In this document: positions 1 to 11,396 of the stretch, one piece after another
Layout of the letters: every line of letters starts with the position of its first letter
Position numbering within the stretch: the stretch's first letter is position 1
From: Tetragonia tetragonoides
Lineage: Eukaryota > Streptophyta > Magnoliopsida > Caryophyllales > Aizoaceae
Direction: 5' to 3'
Assembly: GCA_038025085.1 (NCBI GenBank)
Contig: CM076139.1
Span: 47,100,807-47,164,806, forward strand
DNA length: 64,000 nucleotides
Translations under genes and position numbers: made by a program
Notes under the pieces: model-generated
The model's input: the letters and a program-made list of their open reading frames with translations, nothing else
Told to the model about the DNA's origin: nothing
Databases searched by the model: none

Positions 1-166
1 AAATTTTTGGATCGTGGCTAGGTACATATATTGGTTTTAGCGGGATTTTTTTAGCCATCTGAATTTTGACATTTTTGTTTCCCTCTTTTTTTTTCCAAAT
101 TTTATAAGCAAAAACACACTTGATATAACACAATATTTGAGACAAAACTCAGAGTTTTGAGTTTAG

Positions 167-174
167 TATAAATA
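167..174 (+). promoter_or_regulatory. TATA box, probable CACTA transposase promoter
   Basis: TATAAATA lies about 1.55 kb upstream of the transposase start codon. It is followed by a CT-rich stretch in which the string ACATCTTCTCTCTCCTT occurs twice (about 242 and 309), as expected for a plant 5' UTR. A donor-like AAG|GTGTGAG follows at 506. Transcription from here is inferred, not shown. Confidence 0.35.
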
Positions 175-505
175 CTATGTTTTCATTCATGCTTTCTAAC
201 TGAAAACCCTCATAGTAGAAAACCCAACTCCTGCCGTTCGACATCTTCTCTCTCCTTCACTCTTCCTCTCAAGCTACGGTGACAAACTGACAACCCACGT
301 TCAAGCTGTTCAACATCTTCTCTCTCCTTAGTCTCACTTAGTTCCACATCTCACACGAATTATCACGCACTAAGCCCTAATTCGCTATAAAATTAGGGAA
401 TTTTTTTGACTAAGGACTCACAACGTCGCTCCTCCTTGAAGTAATAGGGAATTGAAGCACAAACAAGAAATTGCTACAACTCATCATCTTCGAACAAAGG
501 ATAAG

Positions 506-1725
506 GTGTGAGTTCAGTAATACATCCCTTGTTCTTCTTATTTCATGTTGTTTGTGTGATTTTTTTATTTTTTTTTGAGACTAAAATACCGATTATTGTG
601 TTGTACAGCATGACTATGTTAAACAATTGTGGTGGTATTCTTATTAGTGACCCCTAATATGATTGTCATGTATTTACTGTTAGATTTCAACAAATTTTTG
701 TCACTTTCCACTCTCTTGCCGTGAACTTATTGTGAAAAGGAAGAAAGAAATGTTGTGTAATGTGCTTTGATTCTCATATTCTGCATATTTGTTGAGTTGG
801 GGACCATCTAAATTTGGGTATTCTTATGCAAATTAGCCATAATTATGTGGTTTGATATGAAGTGCAGGGCCATGTACTCATATGAGTTTAGTGTGTGGCA
901 ATTACAGGGGCTCTTTATTTTGCTTTTGGAGATGATACATCATTAAACAATAGTAGTTGATTTAGAACATTGTTAAAGGTCTAACCTTTTTAAATTAAGA
1001 GATTTTAAAAATATCACTTGATGGACCATTTTTAATGAAGATATGTGAGATGGATATAAAAAAATGTTGTATATTCATAGCTAAAGTTAGGTGCATCACT
1101 TAAAAAATTACAGGGTTTGAAGCAGAAAATAGTTAAACAAGTTTGAAATATGCCTTATTTAATAAACCTCTATGCATAAAAGTATAATTGTTAACTTTAT
1201 CCAAAACATGTATCATTCTGTTGACTATTAGAGACATTGATACACCTCTTAGAATTTGAACACACTGTATTATATACTACTCCCTCCGTTTCTCTTTAAA
1301 CTTTCTACTTGCTTTTTTGAGGTCAAACTTTGTAAACTTTGACCGTATATGTATAAAAAATCTTTATGAGTTATGATTTGAAAATATATGCATTAGATTC
1401 CTTTGAAAATGTATTTTCAAAATATCAAAATTTTATAAATTTTACTTGTATATTTTTATAGATATTAATGGTCAAAGTACCACATTGGAGACCATGAAAA
1501 AGCAAGTAGGAAGTTTAAAGAGAAACGGAGGGAGTATAAAGTAGCCCTATCTGACTCCTAAAAAGAAACTATATAGTAGGTTTTTTTTTCCTCTTTACTA
1601 AATGATAGCTGTACATTTGTTTGCAAAGTGAAACTATTATTTTGGTGTCGTGCATTAGAATAGTATGTATAAATTTTGTACGGAAGGTATCTTCTTTAAC
1701 TTGGGTAAATTAGCTATTTCTTTAG
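506..1725 (+). other. Probable 5' UTR intron of the CACTA transposase gene
   Basis: The stretch runs from a GTGTGAG donor to a TTTAG acceptor just before the ATG at 1733 (AAG at 1730-1732 is an alternative acceptor). No coding sequence is visible in it. It is AT-rich and contains the Stowaway MITE at 1280-1534. Confidence 0.35.
1280..1534. mobile_element. Stowaway-type MITE (Tc1/mariner)
   Basis: A 255 bp element starts CTCCCTCCGTTTCTC and ends GAGAAACGGAGGGAG. The terminal inverted repeats are about 45 bp long and nearly perfect. A TA dinucleotide flanks each side (1278-1279 and 1535-1536). CTCCCTCCGT ends with a TA target duplication are the hallmark of plant Stowaway MITEs. There is no coding capacity. 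The near-perfect ends suggest a fairly recent insertion into the 5' UTR intron of the CACTA element. Confidence 0.9.
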
Positions 1726-1732
1726 ATTCAAG

Positions 1733-4700
1733 ATGGATAATTCTGAAACTGTGAAGAAAAGACTGGAGTGGATACTTTTGCCAGATCCATTAAGTCCATT
1801 TCATAGGAAAGGGGTAGTTGAGTTCCTTGATTTTGCATTCTCTGATGCTACGGACGAAGATGAGTTGCCTTGTCCTTGTAGAAATTGTCATTTTTCTGAG
1901 CACAAGACTAAGATGCACATGGAGTCTGATTTATTGAGTTATGGGATGGTAAAATCTTATGTTCTTTGGATATATCATGGAGAGTATACACCTCCACAAA
2001 AACGGGCTAGAAATGACTCTGGTGAGTCTAGTTATGATGATATGCTTGGGATGATAGAAGATGCTCTTGGGGCATCAAAATGTAGATGAAGATATGGATG
2101 ACGACCATGCAGACCCTTGTATTAATAGCCATAACACACATAATCTTGATGATGAAATATATGCTAATTTGTTAAAAGATGCTGAGCAACAATTATATCC
2201 CGGATGTGAAAGTTTTTCAAAGTTATCATTTGTTGTTAAGTTGTTCCAAATTAAGTGTGTTGATGGACTAACTAATAAGGCTTTTACTAATTTACCGAAC
2301 TTGTTCAAGAAAGCCTTACCTAACGGTGAAACCTTACCCTCAACTTATCATGGTGCAATGAAAGTGATCCGAGACTTGGGGATTGGCTATAAAAAAATAG
2401 ATGCATGTGAGAATGATTGCATGTTATTTTGGAAGGAGGATGCTAGTCTTCAAAATTGTCAAGTGTCTAACTTGTCTAGGTGGAAAGAGTCTCAGGTTGA
2501 AGGAAGTAATATGGCCAACACTTCAAGTAAAAAAATTAAAAAAGTCTCTCGCAAGGTTTTACGCTACTTTCCTTTAAAACCAAGGCTCCAAAGACTTTTT
2601 AGATCTGCTGATACAGCAACTGACATGAGATGGCATGTTGAGGGTAGGGTTGATGATAAAGTGCTGAGACACCCAGCAGATGCAAAAGCTTGGAAGTCAT
2701 TTGATAAAAAATATCCTTCATTTTCATCAGAGCCTCGTAATGTCAGAATAGGTATAGCGAGTGATGGTTTTAACCCTTATGGTAACCAAAGAAGTGACCA
2801 CAACATATGGCCTGTAGTGGTGGTGATATATAATCTTCCTCCTTGGATGTGCACTAAACAACAATACTTAATGTTGAATATGATAATCCCTGGACCGAAA
2901 GCTCCTGGGAATAATATTTATGTTTATCTTCGCCCTTTAATTGATGAGTTGAAAGAACTTTGAGAATTTGGGGTTGAGACTTATGACGCATCAAAGAAAG
3001 AGAATTTTGTTATGCGGGTGGCTAATTTATGGACTATCAATGATTTTCCGGCGTATGCTAATTTGTCAGGTTGGTCTACAAAGGGTTATATGGCTTATCC
3101 TGTCTGTTTGAAAGAGACTGATTCAATGAGATTGAAAAATTGCAGCAAGATATGCTACATGGGTCACTGTCGTTTCTTACCTCTTGAACACAAGTGGAGA
3201 GAGAGTAAGTCTTTTAATCGAAAAGTAGAAAGCAGGACAACACCTAAAAATATCTATCTGGGGATGAAGTGTTGCGTCGAATGAGTGGTTTTGAGAATAT
3301 GCAATTCGTGAAGTGCGTGCCAAAACAAAAGAGAGATGATAATTGGAGGAAAAAAAGTATTTTCTATGAACTTCCATATTGGAGTAATCTTTTATTACGT
3401 CACAACTTTGATGTTATGCACATTGAAAAGAATATTTTTGACAGCTTTCTTGGCACTTTATTAGACATTATAGGGAAGACAAAATATCATTTAAAGGCTA
3501 GACATGATTTGAAACTACTGAAAATAAGAAAGATTTGAATGCAAAATTGGTTGATGGGAAGTGGCATATACCCCCTGCCTCTTACACATTATCTAAGAGT
3601 GAAAAGGAGGCGATATGCAAATTTTTGGAAGAAGTGAAGGTTCCAGATAGCTATTCATCAAATTTCTCAAAGTGTATTAAAAACGTACAGTTTCAAGACT
3701 AAAGACTCATGATTGTCATGTGCTTTTAGAGCAATTGTTGTCTCTTGCAGTTCGTGGGGTTGTTTGCCCACATGTCTATGATGTATTAGTTGAGGTTGGT
3801 ATGTGTTTCAAAGAGTTGTGCCCCAAGTCACTCAAGTTAGAAGACCTTAAGCGTCTTGAGGATCAGATTGTCATCACTTTGTGCAAGTTGGAGAAGATTT
3901 TCTTTCCATCGTTTTTTGATATCATGGTACACGTTGCTGTTCATCTTGTTGCTGAAGCACGTTTTGGGGGACCAGTGCAGTATAGATGGATGTACCCTAT
4001 CGAAAGGTAGAATTTGTTGTTCTATTATTTGAATTAATATCTCATAGTAGCTGTGTATTTGCTTACCTTATTCTTATTTTTCTTAACTCTGTGTAGATAT
4101 TTGGGAAAATTGAAGTGTTATGTGCGGCAAAAGGCAAGGCCTGAAGGTACAATTGCTGAAGGATACATACTCGAAGAATGTTTGCTTTTTTGTTCCAAGT
4201 ATTTGCATGATATAGAGACTAAATATAATCAATCAAAAAGGAATTCCGATGATTTGAATGAAAACTACGAAGGTTTGTCTGTATTTGCCCCTGCTGGTGT
4301 TGCTTTAGGTAAAGAAAAGTCCAAGTTTCTGACCAATGAACAATGGAAACAAGTCCAAGATTATGTGCTTCAAAACTGTGATGAAGTTCAACCTTATCTC
4401 AGGTACTTCATTTGTCTTGCAACCTTGTGTAGTCTGGTGATTTGTACTTTTACTAATACAAACTAAATACTGTTTTCTTTAAGAGAATATGAAGAAGGAG
4501 CCTTTGATGAAGAATTTTCAGAATGGTTCAAAAGTCGTGTAAGTGTTTATTGTACCAAACTGATAGAGGATGAGCCCTTTTCACGTATAGTAAACCATTT
4601 GATCATTTCTTTCTTTTTCTAAAACAGGTTAATATGCTATCCATTGAAATGAACGGGCAAGTGGTCGAGGATTTGCAGACTTTGGCGATGGGCCCATTAT

Positions 4701-5391
4701 TGGGTGTTGAGCGTTATTCTGGGTATTTGGCAAATGGTTTCCGAGTTCACATAAGGGATCTTGAAAGTAAAAGGAAACATCAGAATAGTGGAATAATGAT
4801 TGAGGGCACATCTGATGATGAAAGTTTAAACTATTATGGGGTTATACATGAAATAGTTTCATTGCAATATTTGAATGGAAAGAGAATAGTCTTATTTAAT
4901 TGTGATTGGTGGGATGTACATAACCAAAGAGGGGTAAAGGTTGATAAGCATGGTTTTGTTAGTGTGAACAAAGAAAAAAGCTAAAAACCAATGAGCCTTT
5001 TGTGCTTGCATCTCAGGCACAACAAGTATTTTATGTCAAGGATGGATTTCATCCTAATTGGCTTATTGTCGTCAAAACTCAACCTCGACATCATTATGAT
5101 GTGCCCCATGAAAAGATGACAGATAGAAGAAACTTGCAAGTAGATGCTTGCCAGCAAAATAAATCGAGGACTCAAGAACTGATTTCATTAGAAAATGAAG
5201 ACATGCAACAAGATTTTGCCTCTTTGAATGAGAGAAGGGATGATATTGAGGAAATTTGTGTTGAAGCCAACAAAGACAATGAGCCAAAGCCTTTAGAAGA
5301 TGATGAAAATGAAGTAGAGATTGATGAATCTGAAGATGAACATGTTTTCGCTGAGGACGATACTGATATTAGTGACACTGATGATATTTAG
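1733..5391 (+). pseudogene. CACTA (En/Spm) TNP2-like transposase, decayed
   Basis: Reading across frames gives the full CACTA transposase order. The N-terminal transposase-associated zinc region comes first (DELPCPCRNC, 1733-2070). The TNP2 transposase core follows (RLFRSADTATDMRWH near 2600; IWPVVVVIYNLPPWMC near 2800; LLRHNFDVMHIEKN near 3400). A DUF4218 region with introns (about 3720-4480) and a DUF4216 region (IVLFNCDWWDV near 4880) come next, and the C-terminus is acidic. Three introns look intact: about 4009-4095, 4402-4483 and one starting near 4540. The gene is dead. There are frameshifts near 2075, 3255, 3525, 3697 and 4977, and a TGA replaces an expected Trp codon at 2961-2963. The family would excise and integrate the CACTA transposon. 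I did not identify the CACTA terminal repeats. Confidence 0.88.
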
Positions 5392-5705
5392 TGAGAATGG
5401 TGTTGATGAAAAAAACTTAAGTTTAACAGTTGTGAAGTTGAAACTTTTTTAATTTTGCAACATGTACTTTCAATTTACTATGTTTGATATTTTGCATACA
5501 TTGAGCTATGTAGTTTAACTTTTGTTTCTTTGGTAATATTTGGTTTTGACTGAGTCCATCTATGTTTCTTCTAGTGTATTTTGTCAGGTTCATTTCTTCT
5601 TTTTTTATCGGATGTGTTTCTACTCAGATGTTGTGATTATAATTTTATCACTAATATATTAAATCCTTAACATTATTTTTATTGTTTGCAGGAAAAAAAA
5701 TACTG
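5392..5705 (+). other. Spacer between the two CACTA genes
   Basis: AT-rich sequence between the transposase stop and the start of the second CACTA reading frame. It is T-rich before 5691 and may be a 3' UTR or an intron. I see no gene in it. Confidence 0.4.
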
Positions 5706-6037
5706 ATGGGTAGGAATAGACACTTCAACACCAGTGCCAAGATAGCTCAATCGACTTCTCAGAAAACAGATGTCGAGCAACATGACGTTGACAGAGGAAT
5801 CGATAGAAATGGTGGAACCATGGCTACTGGTGCTTGTATGTAATTTTTGCACATTGTAATTAATGTGTCTTGTTATTGTTTACTCTTGTTTGCTATTCAA
5901 ATGAACTAATTTTTAATGATGCTTGTCAGCTGGTAGTATTCCTCCTCCAAGGAAACCTTGCAAAAGACCATCTATGACAAATGTACAATCTACTAGTGGC
6001 ATAGAGCATAGTCACGGAGCTGAAACAGATGCAAGCC
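5706..6037 (+). pseudogene. Second CACTA gene (TNPA-like), 3' truncated
   Basis: ATG at 5706 opens a frame starting MGRNRHFNTSAKIAQ. It is spliced 5835|GTATGT to CAG|5930 in phase and continues SGSIPPPRKPCKRPS up to about 6037. There the sequence switches abruptly to the 1.38 kb segmental duplicate. Position downstream of TNP2 on the same strand and the low-complexity basic/Pro-rich start suit the second, DNA-binding gene of CACTA elements. Similarity to TNPA is inferred from position, not from a clear motif. The rest of the element, including its 3' terminal repeat, is missing here. Confidence 0.45.
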
Positions 6038-7416
6038 TAATTGAGTGTGTGCTTATTTGGAGAATGTGTGCTTAAAAGGTGAGGTGGCAACTTCAATAGT
6101 GTTTTAAGCAACATTTGGTAGTGCTACTAATAAGGATGCTCTTAGTGTGCCAGCCCTAACTAGCTTAAACACTCTTCTAAAAAGACCTAGCTAAAACACA
6201 AGAGAGAGAGGGAGAGAGAAAATCTTCTAAAAGTTGTTGCAATTGGGTGATACGACTAGCTAATTGGTGAGATAATCATAGTTTACAACGGATTGTCATC
6301 GCCAGATATATTTATGAGTGTATCTTTGATTTGTGGGAGTACCAAATTCAGTTAGGGTTTATCAATTTGTACTAGTACCAAAGATAGATTGTCTACTTGT
6401 TGTTTGATCTTGTGTTGTTGCCGATTGCACTCTTGATTTCATACTGATTATTTTTTAGTGCGTAAAGATCCGCACCGTGGTCTTTTCCCTAATTGAGAGG
6501 GTTTTCCACGTAAAATTGTCTGTGTTGTTTTTGGGTTATTGCACTTTATTTTCTCCAACAATTGTTGTTGTGATTGTGGGTAAGTACCATAATTTTTTCC
6601 AACATCCTCACACCCATTTTCAACTTCCAATCACTTCTAAACACCCCTAGGATCCCTTGAAGTCCCAAAAGTAAAAATATCAACTTGAACATTCTTTTTG
6701 GACCTCTTAATCAACGGGTGTTTTCAACTTGTTAAACATTGAAATCGAAGGGCGGGTGAGGAGGAGATGAAGAGGGAGGTGGAGGTTTGTGAAAAAAATT
6801 AGAGAGAAAATTAAAAATTTCTCACAAACTAGGCCAAACATCAACTTTGTTAATTTAGCACACTTAACATACTCAAGTCAATTCCACCATCTGTGTATTG
6901 ATCAACAAACGTTCTAGTCATAAAAGATACTCCCTCAACAACTGGGAAATTTATGCATATATGCGGAAGGAAAATGAGCTCAACCTCTAACTCATGTTAG
7001 GGCCACACGGTTAGGGATTAAACAAGGAGTTTTTTCAATCAACTCACAAAGATATCAAGACAATTATGGGGAGAGAATGTAAAAGGTAAACAGGAATTTA
7101 AGAAACTCGTACAAAATCCCTCAAAAAAAGAAGAAAAAAAAGAAACTCGTACAACAAAATAAATAAATTCTTAAACCCGCGTCGAACTCACAAACTGATT
7201 GTAATTTAAAATAGTCACTTAAATTATTGGAGATTTTTCGCCCCACTACCATACTACTTGATTACAATGGAAACACAATAAATAAAAATACACAAGATAA
7301 ATAAACATACACGATAGTATTTAACATGAAGAACCCCTATTACATGGAGGAAAATCACGAATCGTAAAATTCACTACTAATCATCATCAAAGATAGAGAT
7401 ACAATAGACCATAATA
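6038..7416. repeat. Segmental duplicate, left copy (1.38 kb)
   Basis: Nearly identical to 11397-12771: reading them side by side I see only about a dozen differences. There is no convincing gene. Notable strings are a GA-rich tract near 6200 and the A-rich string near 7120. The left edge abuts the truncated CACTA gene exactly at the shared octamer TAATTGAG, so this is a breakpoint. The right edge marks the start of DNA that is missing from the other copy. Confidence 0.9.
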
Positions 7417-7960
7417 AACACTCAAATACTAACATCTCAATCTCATCTAATTCAGAAGTGACTCTACCAATCCATTACCCCAAATCCCAAATTACTTTAG
7501 TTTTAATTCTTTAGTATTTTCTCCACTAGTCCCCTTACTTGATCTCCAAAATTCCGTCACTCTTCTCTCTTCTCTCTTCTCTCTTCTCTCTCTCCAAAAT
7601 TGTCTCCATCAAAGAGTGCACTTCCAAAATACATGAAGGGTAATTGAAAAATGACTTGCATTTTAATTTGTCCATTTTGAGAAAAATAATAAATAAATAG
7701 GCTATTCTAAGAAAAGTCTAAATAACCTAAAATAATGAGACAAATAGAGCATCTTAAGGACATTTTAAAATGCTCTTTTTATTTGAACAAAAATGTTGTA
7801 GTGACATAACCTAGATAGCTTGGAAAATAAGAAACCAATCTAGACTCAAACAAGTAACTTTCTTAAAAAGAACCTTCTAGAATATGAAAGTAATAAATAG
7901 AACATGTAAATAAGAAATATATTACTGGAACAACTAAACACAATAACACTTTTCTGAGAC
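7417..7960. other. Non-coding DNA absent from the second duplicate
   Basis: No gene. A CTCTTCT tract lies at about 7560-7600. The part from about 7800 to 7957 is recognisably homologous to 20640-20765 next to the third DC1 gene (shared strings such as AAAATAAGAAA and TCTAGAATATG). This stretch is therefore ancestral to the repeated unit and was lost from the unit at 12.7 kb. Confidence 0.6.
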
Positions 7961-7963
7961 TTA

Positions 7964-8343
<380 letters not shown>

Positions 8344-8515
8344 TTATAGGATTCTAATAATAAAGCAGAAAATAAAACTTGGATGCCAAGCGGCTTCCAT
8401 ATGTTTGCTTGTTCTTGGGTTGTTGTTTCATACACAGTGCTGGCACATCCAAAATCTCGTATGAGGCGATCGACCTGAAGGTGAGGCGTTTGTATTTGCA
8501 CTTGCGCTTGCGTCT

Positions 8516-9133
8516 TCAACCCCCAACAACGCAAGAGCCAATCAAAGAAATTACCTTGAAAACTATACGAAGCACACCAGGACCTTTCTTATTCTTACAA
8601 TCAGAATCTGTCTTGCCTGACAAGCAGCCAACATGAATATGAACATCACATTCCTGGCAAAAATATCGCCAGCGCTTACATTGTTGGTGACAAACATCAC
8701 ACTCGCTGGATCCCATCAATCGAAGCCTCAAAGGATGTGGAGGGTGCAGTATTTGATCAGACAAGGACTCAGCAAGCTGACTACAAATTGGGTGCAAGTA
8801 AAATTTGCAACCCTTGCAACGATACACCATCCCTTTGATCGTCTTTCGGCAAAGGTAACAAGGATGCTGAAAGAGCTTGGGTTTCTTCATCAGTAGCAGT
8901 TCGTGTTGCGGGTGAAAGAAGGAGGAGAAAGAAACTGGGCACATCCCACACATTGAATGGATATTGAACTTACAGGCTTTGCTGCATTGGTACCTCATGC
9001 CCTCCATGTTCTCAATTTTGCACATATCACACTTGAACTTTGAGTTTTTGTAGACCTCTTTGAGTGGATGTTTGGAATGAGTGAAGTGTTGGATCCACTT
9101 TTCTTCAGCTGGGATTTGTGTGTTGTCATCCAT
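8516..9133 (-). CDS. DC1 (Cys/His-rich C1) domain protein, copy A
   Basis: An intronless 205-residue protein starts MDDNTQIPAEEKWIQ. It has three C1-like zinc modules: HPLKEVYK through HSMCG (residues about 22-62), HPQHELLL through HPICS (about 75-120) and HPPHPLRL through HVGC (about 130-170). The Cys and His ligands are all present. DC1 proteins form a large plant family with mostly unknown biochemistry; some respond to stress or pathogens. Compared with copies at 13050 and 21150 this is the most changed copy (HPCYLC where the others have HCDLC or KCDLC). Its C-terminus is different after VFKVIS because of small indels, ending early at VVGG. A TATA box is retained at 9179-9186. It may be expressed but is evolving fast or decaying. 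Confidence 0.85.
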   Translation of the reverse strand: MDDNTQIPAEEKWIQHFTHSKHPLKEVYKNSKFKCDMCKIENMEGMRYQCSKACKFNIHSMCGMCPVSFSSFFHPQHELLLMKKPKLFQHPCYLCRKTIKGMVYRCKGCKFYLHPICSQLAESLSDQILHPPHPLRLRLMGSSECDVCHQQCKRWRYFCQECDVHIHVGCLSGKTDSDCKNKKGPGVLRIVFKVISLIGSCVVGG

Positions 9134-9178
9134 GTTTGTTTAGTTTTGCTCTCTGTAACGATTTGAAACTCGTTCTAG

Positions 9179-9186
9179 TATTTATA
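9179..9186 (-). promoter_or_regulatory. TATA box of DC1 copy A
   Basis: TATAAATA on the minus strand, 46-53 bp upstream of the ATG at 9133. The matching position is conserved upstream of copy C (21825-21832) and absent upstream of copy B. Confidence 0.6.
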
Positions 9187-9233
9187 CATGCTTTGGTTTT
9201 GGGGTTTTTTTTTTTGTTTGCTCGGCACTTTGG

Positions 9234-9511
9234 TTCTATTTTGTTTCCTTTTAGAAGGGCAAAATAGTCAAATACCACTCCATTAGTAAGGACTTCGAAC
9301 AAGTCATGACCTTTGACTAATTCAAAGGGAAGAAGATTATGTGGACACCGGTTATGGACTTATGGTAGATACATAAATCAGCTCCACACTTTAGCTATCC
9401 TAAAACAATGAACCTTGTTCATACATTTCCTTGATAAGATGATGTTACCAATTTTGTCCCAATTGAATGGGTCAATGTACTGGTTGAGGGGCTTGGTTGT
9501 TAAATGTTACT
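9234..9511. repeat. DC1 upstream block, unit A
   Basis: Non-coding DNA upstream of copy A that aligns with 22030-22300 upstream of copy C. Shared strings include AGGACTT, GACCTTTGA, GACACCGGTTAT and TGTTACCAATTTTGTCC. It shows that the tandem unit includes the promoter side of the gene. Confidence 0.65.
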
Positions 9512-9600
9512 CCCTACATCTTATAATATAAGTCGTTCTACAAAATTGATTTTTCCATATTATAAGTCATTTTAGAGTTCCAACAAAACATTTATTATTG
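9508..9600. mobile_element. Stowaway-like MITE fragment
   Basis: TACTCCCTACATCTTATAAT opens a typical Stowaway-type end, and ATATAAGTCGTTCT repeats in inverted form just downstream. No matching right terminus is seen, so it is truncated. Confidence 0.45.
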
Positions 9601-9649
9601 TTTGCTTATTCTAACCTTCTTTCACATTACCTCATTAATTACTCATAAA

Positions 9650-9707
9650 GTCATCATCCATTTTTGTTTATTTTGCTATCTTTAGCAAATTGAAGGAGTT
9701 TGTCTCA
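9650..9707. repeat. 58 bp fragment shared with DC1 copy B start
   Basis: This 58 bp is practically identical to 13701-13758, the start codon region and immediate upstream of DC1 copy B. It also resembles, more weakly, the upstream of copies A and C. It is either a relic of another DC1 5' end or the donor for the replaced promoter of copy B. Confidence 0.7.
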
Positions 9708-10257
9708 TAGGTTTATCACTATGGAAATGAGGATTTTTTGAGAGGTTTTTCTTCCCATAAACCTCCCTACAAACCTTGCATTGGAGATGCTCTTAGCCCT
9801 GCTAATATTGGTTACTGAAGAACAACAATGGTGACCCAATTTACAGCCTTTTTCTTTCCTCATCTACTTCCCCCAAGCTTTGCACTTGATTCCCCATAAA
9901 CCCAACTGCAGACCGACAATACTGGTAGCCTCCTCCGGTGATTCCCAGTCTAGCCGCTAATTTCCCCCCTCAATTACTTCCCCAAAACAAACCCTCCTAA
10001 ATCTAATTGATATACTTTTTGTGTAATTTAATTTTATATTTAAAAGTATAAAAATACTTTATCCCAAGTCAAAGTAGCGAAGGGTTCAGATTAAATCCTA
10101 GCAAATCAACGATCTTAATTCAAGTATTATAATGGCTACAAAAAAGTGGTAGCCACCATACAAATTCACGCTCCAGACCGTCTCTCTTTTTCCTTCTTTT
10201 TTATTTTTTATTATTTTTTTCATAATCATAGATGTTCCCACATCATCTTCTACTAAG

Positions 10258-10592
10258 GTTGTAACTTGTAAGCGAGTCGGGACACTAGCTAGTGTACTGG
10301 TTTGCTCGTAAACGTACTCGGTTAAAACTCATTTAATAGCAAATGAGCTGAGTATGAGTATGATTTGATTCTCGTTTGCAAAATGAGCGAGTACGAATAC
10401 CCTATTTACTCTGCTAGTATACTTGCGAGCTGCTTGGGAACATACTCAGTCAAAATTCAGTTAAAACTCGCTCAATAATTAACGAATCGACTACGGTCAA
10501 TATTTTTTTACCTATTTAATAAACGAGTCGAGCAACGCACGAGTATAGATACTCAACACGACATGACTCATTTACACCCCTAGCTAGCTTTT
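10258..10592. repeat. Degenerate ACTCG/GAGTA word repeat element
   Basis: About 335 bp composed of variants of CGAGTA, ACTCG and CGAGTCG. The right end is TTTACACCCCTA and the left end is TAAGGTTGTAAC, which form a rough inverted repeat (TARGGKTGTAA). No target duplication is visible. The architecture resembles the hAT-like word-repeat elements at 27448 and 63519. No gene. Confidence 0.4.
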
Positions 10593-11396
10593 ACCTATCC
10601 CAACTTGCCTACCTCCGTAATCATATACCCCACAAAAGGAAGAGACGAGAGAGCATGGTGCTGACTGCAGAGGGATGGAAGAGAGAGAGAGAACAATTCA
10701 AGGGGAGGGGCAACGAGTTTTGATCCAACACGTGCAAGGGGTATATAAGGGAATTTAGAGCATATATGACCTAACTTGTAAGAAACTTCTATTTTTCTTT
10801 CTATTTTTCTTCATAAACTACTATTTCCACCTCCTCTTCTGTTGAGGTAACTCCTCAAAGACTAAATAATATTTACTTGTATTTTATATTAAATTATAGA
10901 GCAAATAAAAATAAAACAAAAACAAAAGAAAAACAAAAGAAAAACAAAACAAAAATAATGAAAAGAAGTGTCTGTCACCGAAATTAGTTTCGGGTGTGAA
11001 TCGTGATGCGTGAGTTAGTCACTATATGGGCCTTAATTGGCTTTATTTGTGCAGCCCACAAAATAGTGTTGCGTGGCCAATGGGTGGAGTTTTATTTTGG
11101 CTTCGAAGACAAGCTTCAGCAAAAGATAGAAAAAGGTAGAGGTGTTTTGTATAGGTCATTCTTATTGATGTGCTTAAAAAGGAGAGAGGATGTATTTAGG
11201 ATGTACTATATCAATATTTAGAATTTTTAGGCACACTTGCAAATAAGCATTGTGCTTATTTAAGCACACTTGTTTAGACAAAAAAGGGAACCACAAAGGG
11301 GAGAAAGGAAGGAGGAGGTAGGGGCCGCGTGTGGGAGATGGATGATATAAAAATCTTGTGGGGTAGATAGGTGGAGTATTTTAAGCACACTAGGGA
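10593..11396. other. Non-coding stretch before the second duplicate
   Basis: No gene that I can support. There are A-rich strings near 10900-10960 and several AAGCACACT/AGTGTGTGCTT inverted motifs around 11230-11420, the last of which spans the duplication edge at 11397. Confidence 0.4.

Noticed and set aside
8379..8896. Plus-strand open frames over DC1 copy A (and 13212-13475 over copy B, 21603-21809 over copy C)
   Set aside because: They are opposite-strand shadows of the DC1 genes with no family features.
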